This document shows positions 49,917-58,571 of a stretch of 64,000 bases of DNA, piece by piece. The notes under the pieces are model-generated. The model ran no database searches and had not been told where the DNA came from. It saw only the letters and a list, made by a program, of their open reading frames with translations. The DNA comes from Aromatoleum toluolicum (GTDB lineage Bacteria; Pseudomonadota; Gammaproteobacteria; Burkholderiales; Rhodocyclaceae). The DNA is taken from assembly GCF_012911005.2 (NCBI RefSeq), contig NZ_WTVS01000023.1:22258-86257 (forward strand), given 5' to 3'. The first letter of the stretch is position 1. Every line of letters starts with the position of its first letter. Made by a program: the position numbers and the translations under genes.

Positions 49917-52900
49917 TCACGGATTAGCCAGAAACTCCGCCAACTGCTCGGGTGATGCATTTTGGCGTCCGAAGTTGAGCGTCCCCTGAATAGAGTCGCC
50001 ATTAAATCGGTAGATGCCCCAGTAGTTGAGCATCCCGCCCCATCCATTGCCGTGACGCCGCCCGCCATGGGCGCTCTTCTCGCCAGTGAAAATCCATACA
50101 ATTTCTTGCCCCTCGGCGTCGAGGAAGGCGCGCATCGCGTCACGATCAACGACCGCCGCACTGAATCCGGGCTCGTCGGCGGACGGATCCTTAAAGAGGA
50201 TGCTGCCATCAGCGGTGGCATAGGCGAGAGAGCGTCCGTCGGCGAGGCGAAGATCGAGGCCACGCACCAGCGCCGGAGCGGGAATCGTAAGATTGAAGCT
50301 ATCTTCGACCGAATAATCGTGGCCTGAGCGCTCGACATACCATTCGGCGACTGCTGCTTGGATCGGCATCGCGCCACGCTTTCCAATCTCCCAACTGCCA
50401 TCGACGTTCGCGAACATGGGATGCCAAGGGTATTCGCCGAGGTAGCCATTTCCGCGTATGTCGACTTCGGGCAGGTGGTCGCGGTCACGCGCCGAGCCTT
50501 TGAGCAACCGTTCCAAGCGCTCGACATTATCGCGCGCGACCAGCACCGATTTGACCTTGTGCCAAGTCATGCGGTGAATCACGCGCTCGCCGTCGACCAT
50601 GACAAGATGATTGCGGCCAACACTTATGTCGAGCACGAGCCAGCGCCGACCATTGGGATCGGTGACGTCGATCTGCTTGACAGGGTCGGGCATATCCCGC
50701 GATTGGTCTTCCATCCACGCGATGCGCGCCTCGGGCGGATCGTTGCGGCAGCGCGAGGCATGGGGCGACCACCAAGTTGCGCCTTGCCGGTCCGAGTCGC
50801 GCTGTTTGGTCCGGGTCACGAGAATGGTCGGATCCATCTCGCGCGTACGAACTTGCCATGGGCCGCGGTAGAACTCAGGGGTGCCCCGTAAGCCGCCGTC
50901 TACGAGCGCGATGTCGGACAGGCGTCCGGTCAGTTCATGAAAGGCAATCCACTGATATTTCTTTCCGATGCGCTCGACGCGGTGCTCCATGCGGCTATGG
51001 CTGGCCATCTGGCGGTCGAATTCGGCGAAACGCTCGGGAGTCCAACCAAGCTCATGCGCGCGCCACGCGACCCAGTGACGCGACTGCTTACCGGCATAGG
51101 TCGGGTTCCAGGCCGCGGCGTCCTCGTCCCACATCGGGCCGCGCAGGTAGCCGGCCGCGCGAATCCGAAATTCCTGAACCTCGTTCTCGTCCAACAGGCG
51201 CTCGAACTCTCCGATCGCGTCCTCGCGCTCCTTCTCGGCGGCGCGGCGCGTCTCGAGTCGTTCATCGAGGGCTCTGCGACGATCCCAGATCGCGAAGTCG
51301 TGTGCCATCCCATATGTGCGTCCCGCGATCTCGATCACGCACGTGAGCGCGGCTTCGCGATCTGGATGCGGCGCGACAACGCCTGCGTGCCACGCCTCAT
51401 AGATCTCTCGCATCGATCGGCCGTGTTCCTCGCGGGGCAAGCGCAGAAAATCGCTTCCAAGCGGATCGATCTCGTAGCGTGCAAAATCGCCGTCCTTGAC
51501 TGCAGAGCTACAAATCTCATCGTGGAATAAGCGACCGCCATAGTCTTGGACATAGGTTTCCAACGTCGCCTCGCCGATCATCTCGAGTGGGGCGCCGCGG
51601 GCGTATGGTGGGCGGGCGCGATCGAGCGGTACGTCGGTAGGCAGGACACCGCGGCTGGCGGCGAGCTCGACGATGCCGCGCGCGTGGTCGCGAACGAGCG
51701 CGTGGGTCGGCAGCGGATTACGCGCAAACACCGCCGCGAAGGCGGCGCGGGCGAGCTCGGCGAGGCCCTCATCGCTCGAACGGCGCGTCGCGGCACCATA
51801 GGCGGCGGCGAGCACGCGATCGACGACATAGGCGTCATCAACATCCGCGAATTGATTGATCAGCGCGGCGGCGAGCTCGCGGCGATCGACCAGCAGCGTC
51901 GCGAGGGCCTTGGTCGCCATGTCGCGGACCCAACGATGACTGAGACTGGTGAGCCAAGCGAGCGTGATCGCGACGAGCTGCGCGCGAGCCGGCTCGATCT
52001 GCTCAAGGCCATTGGCGAGTACCCATCCGATCAACGTCTTGATTGCATCATCGCCGCCCTCAATGACGCGCGTGGCGCGGGTCGACCATTGAACGTCGCG
52101 CGCTGGCATCGACAGCGGCCGCAGCCAACGGTCGAGATGGTCAGCGTTGAAGCGATTGTCGGGTTCGGTGGCGACTGCGAGCAGCGTCTCGAGCACCGCA
52201 TCACCGCCGATCGCCTCGGCCCACTCCTCGACCAGTTCGAGGGTTCGCTCGGTGAAGACGTCCTGTCGGCGCCATAGCAGGCTGAGCCGAAAGGCGTGGA
52301 CGAGATCCCAGTGGGCGAACTTGTCATCGACCGCGTCGATGAGCTCGATGCCGTAGCGTTCGGGCAGTTGGACGGCGAGCGCCTCGGCAACGCCCGCGAA
52401 GCGGTATGAGTCTCGACCGGCCACATAAGGCGCGAGCGGGCCGCCAGTAGCGAAGGCCGGCGCGGGATCGCCGTTACCGACATGAGTGTCGAGCAGCCGC
52501 TCGGCAATACGATGATCGCTCAGCCGCTCGAAGGTGAAGCGAACCATCTCGACGATCGCATCGTCATCGCCCACCGGCTCCACCGCGAGCACGCCCTCAC
52601 TTTCGAGCTGGAAGAATAGGCTTTGCTCAGCGCGGCCACTTGAGGCGTGGACACTCTCAAGAATCGCGTTCGCCGCGTCGACCAAGAGATAGCCGGACCC
52701 CGCCACGACCATCGCCTCGGTGAGCGCGGTGAGGGCCGCCTCGACACGCTTAAGCCTGGGCGCCAACCCCATGCGTTGATTGAGTGTCTCGACGACGGCA
52801 CCGAAATAAAAATCGAACACGCTCGACACGCCGGCGAGGCCGCGTGGCAGTTCGCGCTCGCCACGGCGCTCGAGCATGTCGCACAAGGTGCGCAGGAACA

Positions 52901-54440
52901 GCGGATTTTCGAACTCGGGCGCGAAATGCGGGGCTGCCATTCGCACGATGCCGCGCTGGTCGAGATAGCGGCGCGCGGCCTCGGTCGCCCTCCCCGCGAA
53001 GCCGGGATGCTCGAGCCGGGGCAGCGTGGCCGCGTCGAGGTCGCGCACGATATAGGGAACGAAGGTGGTGCGGCACGAGACCAGAAGCGCGACATGGCTG
53101 AAGCGGTTGGCAACGGCGAGGAACGCGGCGAGCCGCTCGGACCAGACGGCGATGCCGTTACGCTCGTTGATCGCGTCGACCATTACCAGGGCGCGCGTGC
53201 CAGCGGCCTCAGCCGCGGCGTCAAGCGCGCCGAGGATCGCGTCCGGCGGGGTGTTGGTGAGCCCCAATTGCTCGGCGATCTGCCGCCACGGCTCGCCGTC
53301 GCTGAACGCGCCTCCGAGAGTGAGCACGGCGGGAAAGCCGCACTCGATGTGGTGCTCGGCGACGTCGGCGAACAAGTGCGACTTGCCGACGCCCGCCTCT
53401 CCGCTGAGCAGCAAGTGGCGCGCATTGGCAAGGCCGATCCCGGATGCGTCGATCGCCTCGGCGATGCGGTCGAGCGCCTCGCGCAGATGCTCGGCATGAT
53501 AAAGAGCGCTACGCACGCTCTCGCGGTCGCCCCCGGGCAGCCGGCGCCGCTCCCAAATCGCCGCGCAGCAGCGGTCGAGTGTTGCTGTGGCCGTCGCTAT
53601 CATGGTGCGCCAATGGGTGAGTGGCAGCGGGTCTGTGGGACCGAGCCGCGCGGCGCGAATCGCCGCTGAAAGAGCCGCCGCTTGGTCGTCGAGCGTCGCC
53701 ACATCGGCATGCGTGGCTTCCAATGCCGCGCCGATCTCGCGGAGTGAGCGATGCCGCGCCTCGTCCACCTCATCCGCCCAATCCATGATCCGGCGTGCGA
53801 AATCGGGATCGCGCGCGAAGGCGGCTAGCGTCTGGCGTATCGGTAGCTCAACATTGAGCTCGGGCGTGTAACGGCGACCGAGAGCCGCGCGCGCGATCGC
53901 GAAACGGTCCCTGAACCAGTCGGCCCCGAAATGCGGGAGATCGAACCAATAGGTTCGGCGCCCGACATGCAGAGGATCGTTCCGCGATAGCCGCTCGGTT
54001 AGCTGGAAGGCACCCCAGAGCTCGATCTCAACCACGCGTGGCGCGATCGAGGCCTGGCGTGCGGTCACCCAGTCGTCCCAGCGATCCCGCTCGGACTTAC
54101 GCCCGTCGATGCGCCCGTCGGACAAGTCGAACGGTAGGCATACGATGAACCGGGCGAGCGCGGGGTGTTTGGCCGCGGCGTTATCGAAGGACTCCTTGAG
54201 CTGCCCGCCTTCGCCGCTACCAAGCTGGAAGAAATACTTGGCCTGCCAACCCGTTTCCGATCCATCGCGCTCGACGCGATAGCATTCAAGCCCTGCGTCG
54301 GCGCCGGCACCCTTGCGATGGAAGGGCAGACCGACAGGAGTGTCGAGCGCGGCGAGTTGGCACGTGAGCTCCTCGAACCCGCCATGCTGGCTACCGTGAT
54401 GAGGCCGAATGGCCCGGAAATCGATCGTTGGCGACGTCAT
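49917..54440 (-). CDS. Avs-like STAND NTPase with N-terminal nuclease-like domain
   Basis: A 1507-aa protein, first gene of the two-gene STAND operon. The N-terminal 100 residues show a PD-(D/E)xK pattern: FEELTCQLA helix, acidic residues D48 and E52 in GADAGLECY, and Gln66-x-Lys68 in GWQAKYF. After a helical linker, the NTPase has Walker A GEAGVGKSH at 347-355 and Walker B VMVDAINE at 419-426. The arginine-bearing segment LLVSCRTTF comes next. The remaining 1000 residues are a helical region followed by a distinct mixed alpha/beta C-terminal part rich in Trp and Tyr (about 1100-1507). Layout and size resemble antiviral Avs3/Avs4-type proteins, which bind a phage structural protein and then cut DNA. 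The exact type cannot be fixed by eye. Confidence 0.82.
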   Translation of the reverse strand: MTSPTIDFRAIRPHHGSQHGGFEELTCQLAALDTPVGLPFHRKGAGADAGLECYRVERDGSETGWQAKYFFQLGSGEGGQLKESFDNAAAKHPALARFIVCLPFDLSDGRIDGRKSERDRWDDWVTARQASIAPRVVEIELWGAFQLTERLSRNDPLHVGRRTYWFDLPHFGADWFRDRFAIARAALGRRYTPELNVELPIRQTLAAFARDPDFARRIMDWADEVDEARHRSLREIGAALEATHADVATLDDQAAALSAAIRAARLGPTDPLPLTHWRTMIATATATLDRCCAAIWERRRLPGGDRESVRSALYHAEHLREALDRIAEAIDASGIGLANARHLLLSGEAGVGKSHLFADVAEHHIECGFPAVLTLGGAFSDGEPWRQIAEQLGLTNTPPDAILGALDAAAEAAGTRALVMVDAINERNGIAVWSERLAAFLAVANRFSHVALLVSCRTTFVPYIVRDLDAATLPRLEHPGFAGRATEAARRYLDQRGIVRMAAPHFAPEFENPLFLRTLCDMLERRGERELPRGLAGVSSVFDFYFGAVVETLNQRMGLAPRLKRVEAALTALTEAMVVAGSGYLLVDAANAILESVHASSGRAEQSLFFQLESEGVLAVEPVGDDDAIVEMVRFTFERLSDHRIAERLLDTHVGNGDPAPAFATGGPLAPYVAGRDSYRFAGVAEALAVQLPERYGIELIDAVDDKFAHWDLVHAFRLSLLWRRQDVFTERTLELVEEWAEAIGGDAVLETLLAVATEPDNRFNADHLDRWLRPLSMPARDVQWSTRATRVIEGGDDAIKTLIGWVLANGLEQIEPARAQLVAITLAWLTSLSHRWVRDMATKALATLLVDRRELAAALINQFADVDDAYVVDRVLAAAYGAATRRSSDEGLAELARAAFAAVFARNPLPTHALVRDHARGIVELAASRGVLPTDVPLDRARPPYARGAPLEMIGEATLETYVQDYGGRLFHDEICSSAVKDGDFARYEIDPLGSDFLRLPREEHGRSMREIYEAWHAGVVAPHPDREAALTCVIEIAGRTYGMAHDFAIWDRRRALDERLETRRAAEKEREDAIGEFERLLDENEVQEFRIRAAGYLRGPMWDEDAAAWNPTYAGKQSRHWVAWRAHELGWTPERFAEFDRQMASHSRMEHRVERIGKKYQWIAFHELTGRLSDIALVDGGLRGTPEFYRGPWQVRTREMDPTILVTRTKQRDSDRQGATWWSPHASRCRNDPPEARIAWMEDQSRDMPDPVKQIDVTDPNGRRWLVLDISVGRNHLVMVDGERVIHRMTWHKVKSVLVARDNVERLERLLKGSARDRDHLPEVDIRGNGYLGEYPWHPMFANVDGSWEIGKRGAMPIQAAVAEWYVERSGHDYSVEDSFNLTIPAPALVRGLDLRLADGRSLAYATADGSILFKDPSADEPGFSAAVVDRDAMRAFLDAEGQEIVWIFTGEKSAHGGRRHGNGWGGMLNYWGIYRFNGDSIQGTLNFGRQNASPEQLAEFLANP

Positions 54441-54504
54441 CGGCGGGATCTCAGCTAATTCGTGCGTTTCATGACAGCGGGTCGCGATGCGTCATGTTGA
54501 TTCT

Positions 54505-54526
54505 GTTCCTGTCCAATTCCTACCCG
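54505..54526. repeat. Right-end copy of the ATTCCTACCCA pair
   Basis: GTTCCTGTCCA followed directly by ATTCCTACCCG. The 22-bp unit differs from 35700-35721 at three positions and lies in the same orientation. It is 70 bp inside the right att core, a likely arm-type integrase site. Confidence 0.55.
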
Positions 54527-54550
54527 ATATCCAAGAATCGGTTCAGGAAA

Positions 54551-54578
54551 TGAAAATGGCAACCCTGTCAGGTTGCCA
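54551..54578 (-). terminator. Intrinsic terminator downstream of tRNA-Thr
   Basis: TGGCAACC and GGTTGCCA form a perfect 8-bp stem (54557-54564/54571-54578). On the minus strand it is followed by TTTTCA. It would end the tRNA-Thr transcript. It lies inside the integrated element, which thus supplies a terminator for the host tRNA. Confidence 0.6.
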
Positions 54579-54595
54579 TAAGTCTTTGAATCCAT

Positions 54596-54645
54596 TGGTG
54601 CCGACAATCTGACTCGAACAGATGACCTACCGCTTACAAGGCGGT
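54596..54645. repeat. Right attachment core, inside tRNA-Thr
   Basis: The 50 bp identical to 35538-35587. On this side the core is joined to the 5' part of the tRNA gene, so the tRNA is intact after integration. Confidence 0.9.
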
Positions 54646-54671
54646 TGCTCTACCAACTGAGCTATGCCGGC
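54596..54671 (-). tRNA. tRNA-Thr (anticodon TGT)
   Basis: A 76-nt tRNA on the minus strand, including an encoded CCA. The acceptor stem GCCGGCA pairs with TGTCGGC with one G-U. The D-arm is GCTC-AGTTGGTA-GAGC. The anticodon arm is ACCGC-CTTGTAA-GCGGT, with TGT at the complement of 54636-54638. The T-arm is ATCTG-TTCGAGT-CAGAT. It is the integration target of the 19-kb element. Confidence 0.95.
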
Positions 54672-54681
54672 GCGGGCCGGA

Positions 54682-55842
54682 TTATAGCTTAAGGCTGGCG
54701 TCCTGAAAGCGCTGATAGATCGCTTCGACTTCCTCGCGGCAATCGAGCAGGGCCTGTACCGCAGGTGCATAGAGCTGGGTGCCCGACATGCGTTCGATTT
54801 CCTGGAAGGCGTTGGCCAGCGTCCAGGCGGGTTTGTAGCTGCGCGCGCAGGCCAGCGCGTCGAAGACGTCGGCGGTGGCGACGATGCGGGCTTCGAGCGG
54901 AATGGCGTCGCCGGTGAGGCCGTGGGGGTAGCCGCTGCCGTCCAGGCGTTCGTGGTGCGCGATGACGATGTTGCGCAGCATGTCGATGTTCGACAGGGAT
55001 GCGAGGCCGAAGTCGCTGATCAGACGCTCGGCCATCTGCAACCCGACGATGACGTGCCGGCGCATCTCCTCGCGCTCAACGTCGTCGAGCTTGCCGGGCT
55101 TGAGCAGGATGCGGTCGGGCACCCCGACCTTGCCGATGTCGTGCAGCGCGGAAAACAGGAAGATGTTCTCCGCGTAGTCGTCGGTCTTGCCGTGCGATGG
55201 GCCGATCTCGCGTGCAATGAGGCGGGCATAGCGCGCCATGCGGTCGAGGTGGGCGCCGGTTTCGAGGTCGCGCACGTGGGCAAACTGGCTCGCCAGCCGC
55301 AGCCCGCCCACCAGCATCTGCACGGTGGCGAGCTCCTGGGTCACGATCATGCCGATGAGATGGCCGTAGAGCAGGAGGTCGGCGACGACCGGGTCCGAAA
55401 AGACGTCGCGCTCGCGCGCGTCGAAGAACAGGAAGCCGAGCAGTTGCTCGCCCCGCCGGATCGGTAGCGTGAGGCTGGACAGGAAACCTTGGTGATGCAG
55501 CCAGCGCGAGTGCGTCGTGTCGGACACCGGCAGCTTGCTGAGGTCGTTGAGGACGCGCGCCTGTCCGCTTTCGGCGATCGCGAGCAGCGAGGGGACGCTG
55601 TCGATCGGGCACTCGTAGCCGTTCAGCGGCGTGATCCCCGCTTCGTTGCTGGCGACGAAGGTCTTGAGGCGCCGCATCTCGGGGTCGTAGAGCGCGACGG
55701 CGATGCGTGCGATGGCCGGATAGCGCTCGTGGATGCGCAGGTGCAGTTCACTCACCTTGTCGCTGACAGACGCAACGTGCAGGTTTCCGGCCTGCTTGGC
55801 GGCGGATGCGGCGAATTCCTGCCAGCTGTCAGTGACGCTCAT
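54682..55842 (-). CDS. GAF / HD-GYP domain protein, probable c-di-GMP phosphodiesterase
   Basis: A 386-aa signalling protein. The ATG at 55842 is preferred over a TTG ten codons upstream, which has no ribosome-binding site. A GAF-like sensor (residues about 25-165) is followed by an HD-GYP domain. The metal-binding HDIGKVG, the HVIVGLQMAERL histidine, and HHERLDGSGYPHG with the GYP motif are all intact. It should hydrolyse c-di-GMP in response to a signal sensed by the GAF domain. No membrane segments are seen. It lies 10 bp from the end of the tRNA-Thr gene and 105 bp from the regulator gene, and appears to be a separate unit from the nor locus. Confidence 0.9.
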   Translation of the reverse strand: MSVTDSWQEFAASAAKQAGNLHVASVSDKVSELHLRIHERYPAIARIAVALYDPEMRRLKTFVASNEAGITPLNGYECPIDSVPSLLAIAESGQARVLNDLSKLPVSDTTHSRWLHHQGFLSSLTLPIRRGEQLLGFLFFDARERDVFSDPVVADLLLYGHLIGMIVTQELATVQMLVGGLRLASQFAHVRDLETGAHLDRMARYARLIAREIGPSHGKTDDYAENIFLFSALHDIGKVGVPDRILLKPGKLDDVEREEMRRHVIVGLQMAERLISDFGLASLSNIDMLRNIVIAHHERLDGSGYPHGLTGDAIPLEARIVATADVFDALACARSYKPAWTLANAFQEIERMSGTQLYAPAVQALLDCREEVEAIYQRFQDASLKL

Positions 55843-55947
55843 GATTTCCGTGTGTGCGAAAACGGGAATCAATTATCAGTTACCGCTCGCGGCGCCGCTA
55901 GTACTTTCGACACATCTCCGTACGCCGCCGTCCGGTGCCGGTGCGTC

Positions 55948-56700
55948 TCAGTAGCGGGCGCCGGTGGTGCGCAGGCGTTCGATGTCCGGGATATGAATCG
56001 TGCGCCCCTCGACGACGATCAGGCCGGCCTCGGCCAGTTCGTGCAGGATGCGCGAGAAGTGTTCCTGCGTGAGGTTGAGCCGTGAGGCGATCGTGCCCTT
56101 GCTGGTCGGCAGGCGGATCGACACGCGTCCGCACAGGCCCGGTTCGCCGCTGCTTTCCTCCTCGCGCAGCAGGTAGCCGACGATGCGTTCACGGCCGGAG
56201 AGCAGCGAGTAGGTCTCGACGTCGGCGATGAGGTGGTGCAGGCGCTGCGACAGGCCGGCGATGATGCGGCGGCAGAACGTGGGATCGCGGTCCATCTCCT
56301 CGAACACCACGCTCTTGGCGATGTGCAGCAGCCGGCTGTCCGTGAGGGCCTGTGCCATCACGAAGTAGGGCTTTTCCATGAACATCACCGCCTCGCCGAA
56401 GCTCTGGCCCGGGCGCATGATCTCGATGACCTTCTCCTGGCCTTCGGCGGAGGTGAAGGCGAGCTTGATCTGGCCACACAGCACGAGGTGAAAGCCGTGG
56501 CAGGGGTCGCCGCGGTGGAACAGCACGGCGCCCTTGTCGACGTTCTGTTCGCGCACGCCGCGCGCGAAGCGGGCAAGTTCGCCGGGGTCGAATCCTTCGA
56601 GAAGAGGGACATGGGCGAGCAGGCGGCACAGGTTCTCGGTGTCCGCGTGCGGCATCACGGGCGGGCCCGGTCGCTCTCGCAGGCAGTCGGTCAAGGGCAT
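55948..56700 (-). CDS. Crp/Fnr-family regulator of the nor locus (Dnr-like)
   Basis: A 250-aa regulator. The effector domain (residues about 30-150) is followed by a helix-turn-helix (TIASRLNLTQEHFSRILHEL). Its ExxSR motif (EHFSR) is the FNR-type recognition helix for TTGAT half-sites. The four-cysteine iron-sulfur pattern of FNR is absent, which points to the haem/NO-sensing Dnr branch. An internal ATG at 56655 is an alternative start. It lies 4 bp after norD and is probably co-transcribed with it. A TTGAT-type box upstream of norC is its natural target, giving NO-dependent feed-forward control. Confidence 0.87.
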   Translation of the reverse strand: MPLTDCLRERPGPPVMPHADTENLCRLLAHVPLLEGFDPGELARFARGVREQNVDKGAVLFHRGDPCHGFHLVLCGQIKLAFTSAEGQEKVIEIMRPGQSFGEAVMFMEKPYFVMAQALTDSRLLHIAKSVVFEEMDRDPTFCRRIIAGLSQRLHHLIADVETYSLLSGRERIVGYLLREEESSGEPGLCGRVSIRLPTSKGTIASRLNLTQEHFSRILHELAEAGLIVVEGRTIHIPDIERLRTTGARY

Positions 56701-56704
56701 GGCA

Positions 56705-58570
56705 TCACCGCGTGAGTTGGGCGTAGAACATGGGCAAGCGCGCCGGCAGTTCTTCCGGCTTGCGGATCACCGCGAAGCCGGCCGGGCCGAAGAGATGCGG
56801 GAGGTAGCCGGCGCCCTCGCGGTCGATCGTCACGCAGAAAGGCACGAGACCGAGCTTGCGCGCCTCGGATACGGCAACGCGCGTGTCCTCGATGCCATAG
56901 CGGCCTTCGTAGAGATCCAGGTCGTTGGGCTTGCCGTCCGACAGGATCAGGAGGATGCGCCGCGCGGCCGGCTCCGCGGCGAGGATCTGGCTCGAGCGCC
57001 GGATCGCGGCGCCGAGACGCGTGTAGTAGCCGGGTTTGATCGCACTGATGCGCCCGCGGATGCGATCATCGAAGCGGTCGCCGAAGTCCTTCAGGCGATG
57101 GAAGCGTACCTGGCTGCGTTTCACGGAGGAGAAGCCGGCGATGGCGAAGCGGTCCCCCGTGGCACCGAGCGCCTCGCCGAAGAGCAGCAAGGCGTCGCGG
57201 ATCACGTCGATGACGCGTGCGTCGCTCGACACCCAGCTGTCCGTGGACAGGGAGAGGTCGGCGAGCACCATGCAGGCGAGATCGCGTTCGCGCTTTTCCA
57301 GCGACAGCCAGAGCTGGTCCGAGGGGTGGCGGCCCACGGCGCGGTCCGTCTGCGCGCGCACGACCGCGTCGACGTCGAGCTCGGAGCCGTCGACCTGCGC
57401 CTTGATCCAGCGCCGTCCCGGTTGCAGCGCCGCGAACTGCTGGTGCAGGCGCTTCGCGGTGCGGCGCAGGTGCTCGGGCAGCGGGCAGGGCTGGGCGTCG
57501 CGTGCGGCGAGTTCGGCCAGGCGCACGTGGTCCTCGAGCAGCACGCCCTTGCGGTAATCCCATTCCGGCAGGGGAATGCCGGGGCCGAGCACGATGTCGT
57601 CCTCGGCTGCCGACGGCAGGTCGAGATCGAAGCGCACTTTGGAGGCGACGCGCTCCGTGTCCTGCGTGAGCGACAGGTGGTCGAGGTCGCGCGCCGCATC
57701 GGCGGCGTTCGGGTCGGGGTCGTCGTCCGAAGGCCGGTTGATGCGCAGGAACTCCGCTATCGCGAGCAGGCTTTCGGCGCGGAACATCAGCAGCAGGCCG
57801 TTCTTTTCCTTCGGCATGTCGGCCTGCTCGGCGCGGTGGGCGCGGCGCTCCGATTCCTCGAAGTTCGGCGGGCCACCGTCCGCGGTCTGTTCGGGATCGG
57901 CGCCGCTGCGGCGGGTCGTGCCTCCCGTAGCGGCCAGCGATCCGGTGAGCCACAGCAGCACGGGATGAGCAGGCGGCGTGCCCGGCGCCACTGCCGGGAG
58001 CGCGAACACGGTCCCTGGCGCGTCTAGCGCGCGCCGGATCGCGCGCTCGCGCTCGGCCTCCTGCGGCGGCAACTTCTCGGGCTTGGGGCGCTTTGGCAGA
58101 TAGGCCTCGACCAGCCGCCGGTAGCGCGGCTCAAGTCCGGGCCAGGCATGCAGCGCGGCGCAGGTCGCGAACTGGTTGCGGCGGAAGTCCCGGTCGGCCT
58201 CGTCGTCGCCTTCGGCGGCGAGGCCTTCGTGCGCGGCGGCGAGCGCAGCGAGCCACAGGTAGAGATCGCGGTTCAGCGATTTTTCGGGAAAGGCGTCGAT
58301 CTCCGGCGGCAGCCGCAGCGTGGAGGGGTCCATGCGCGCCCGCGCCGCGCGGTCGCCGGCGCCGGCGATGCGGGAGAGCAGGCCACGCCGCGCCCCATGC
58401 TCGTCGTTGGTTGCCGCGGCCACGCGCAGGCCCGGATCGCCCCCCAACGCGCGGAAGAACACGCCCGCGGTGCGTTCGATGTCCTTGAGCCGTACGACCG
58501 CGTCGGGGTGGTTGCCGACCGCGGCGCGGGTGATCAGTCGGTGCCAGATCTTGCCTACGGCTTCTTCCAT
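56705..58570 (-). CDS. norD: NorD, nitric oxide reductase activation protein
   Basis: A 621-aa protein needed in denitrifiers for assembly or activation of cytochrome c nitric oxide reductase. The C-terminal 200 residues form a von Willebrand A domain with the MIDAS motif DLSLSTDSW and a later segment LILSDGKPND. The N-terminal two thirds are helical and charged, as usual for NorD. It pairs with the MoxR-type ATPase NorQ encoded upstream in the same cluster. It is the penultimate gene before the regulator and starts 1 bp from the end of the iron-sulfur protein gene. Confidence 0.92.
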   Translation of the reverse strand: MEEAVGKIWHRLITRAAVGNHPDAVVRLKDIERTAGVFFRALGGDPGLRVAAATNDEHGARRGLLSRIAGAGDRAARARMDPSTLRLPPEIDAFPEKSLNRDLYLWLAALAAAHEGLAAEGDDEADRDFRRNQFATCAALHAWPGLEPRYRRLVEAYLPKRPKPEKLPPQEAERERAIRRALDAPGTVFALPAVAPGTPPAHPVLLWLTGSLAATGGTTRRSGADPEQTADGGPPNFEESERRAHRAEQADMPKEKNGLLLMFRAESLLAIAEFLRINRPSDDDPDPNAADAARDLDHLSLTQDTERVASKVRFDLDLPSAAEDDIVLGPGIPLPEWDYRKGVLLEDHVRLAELAARDAQPCPLPEHLRRTAKRLHQQFAALQPGRRWIKAQVDGSELDVDAVVRAQTDRAVGRHPSDQLWLSLEKRERDLACMVLADLSLSTDSWVSSDARVIDVIRDALLLFGEALGATGDRFAIAGFSSVKRSQVRFHRLKDFGDRFDDRIRGRISAIKPGYYTRLGAAIRRSSQILAAEPAARRILLILSDGKPNDLDLYEGRYGIEDTRVAVSEARKLGLVPFCVTIDREGAGYLPHLFGPAGFAVIRKPEELPARLPMFYAQLTR

Positions 58571-58571
58571 G

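Larger units (their letters stand above)
35588..54595. mobile_element. Integrative element in tRNA-Thr with replication genes and STAND defence cargo
   Basis: About 19.0 kb lie between the two 50-bp direct repeats. The element carries a tyrosine integrase at the left end, a replication-like operon (37594-43046), a LAGLIDADG endonuclease, an XRE regulator and two giant STAND NTPases. No capsid, portal, terminase large subunit, tail, lysis or conjugation genes are present. It therefore resembles a P4-type satellite or a tRNA-borne defence island rather than a complete prophage. The integrase is next to the truncated tRNA copy, at the end away from the intact tRNA. Confidence 0.85.

Noticed and set aside
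35588..54595. Complete prophage
   Set aside because: Integrase and replication genes are present, but no capsid, portal, large terminase, tail or lysis gene was found in the 19 kb.
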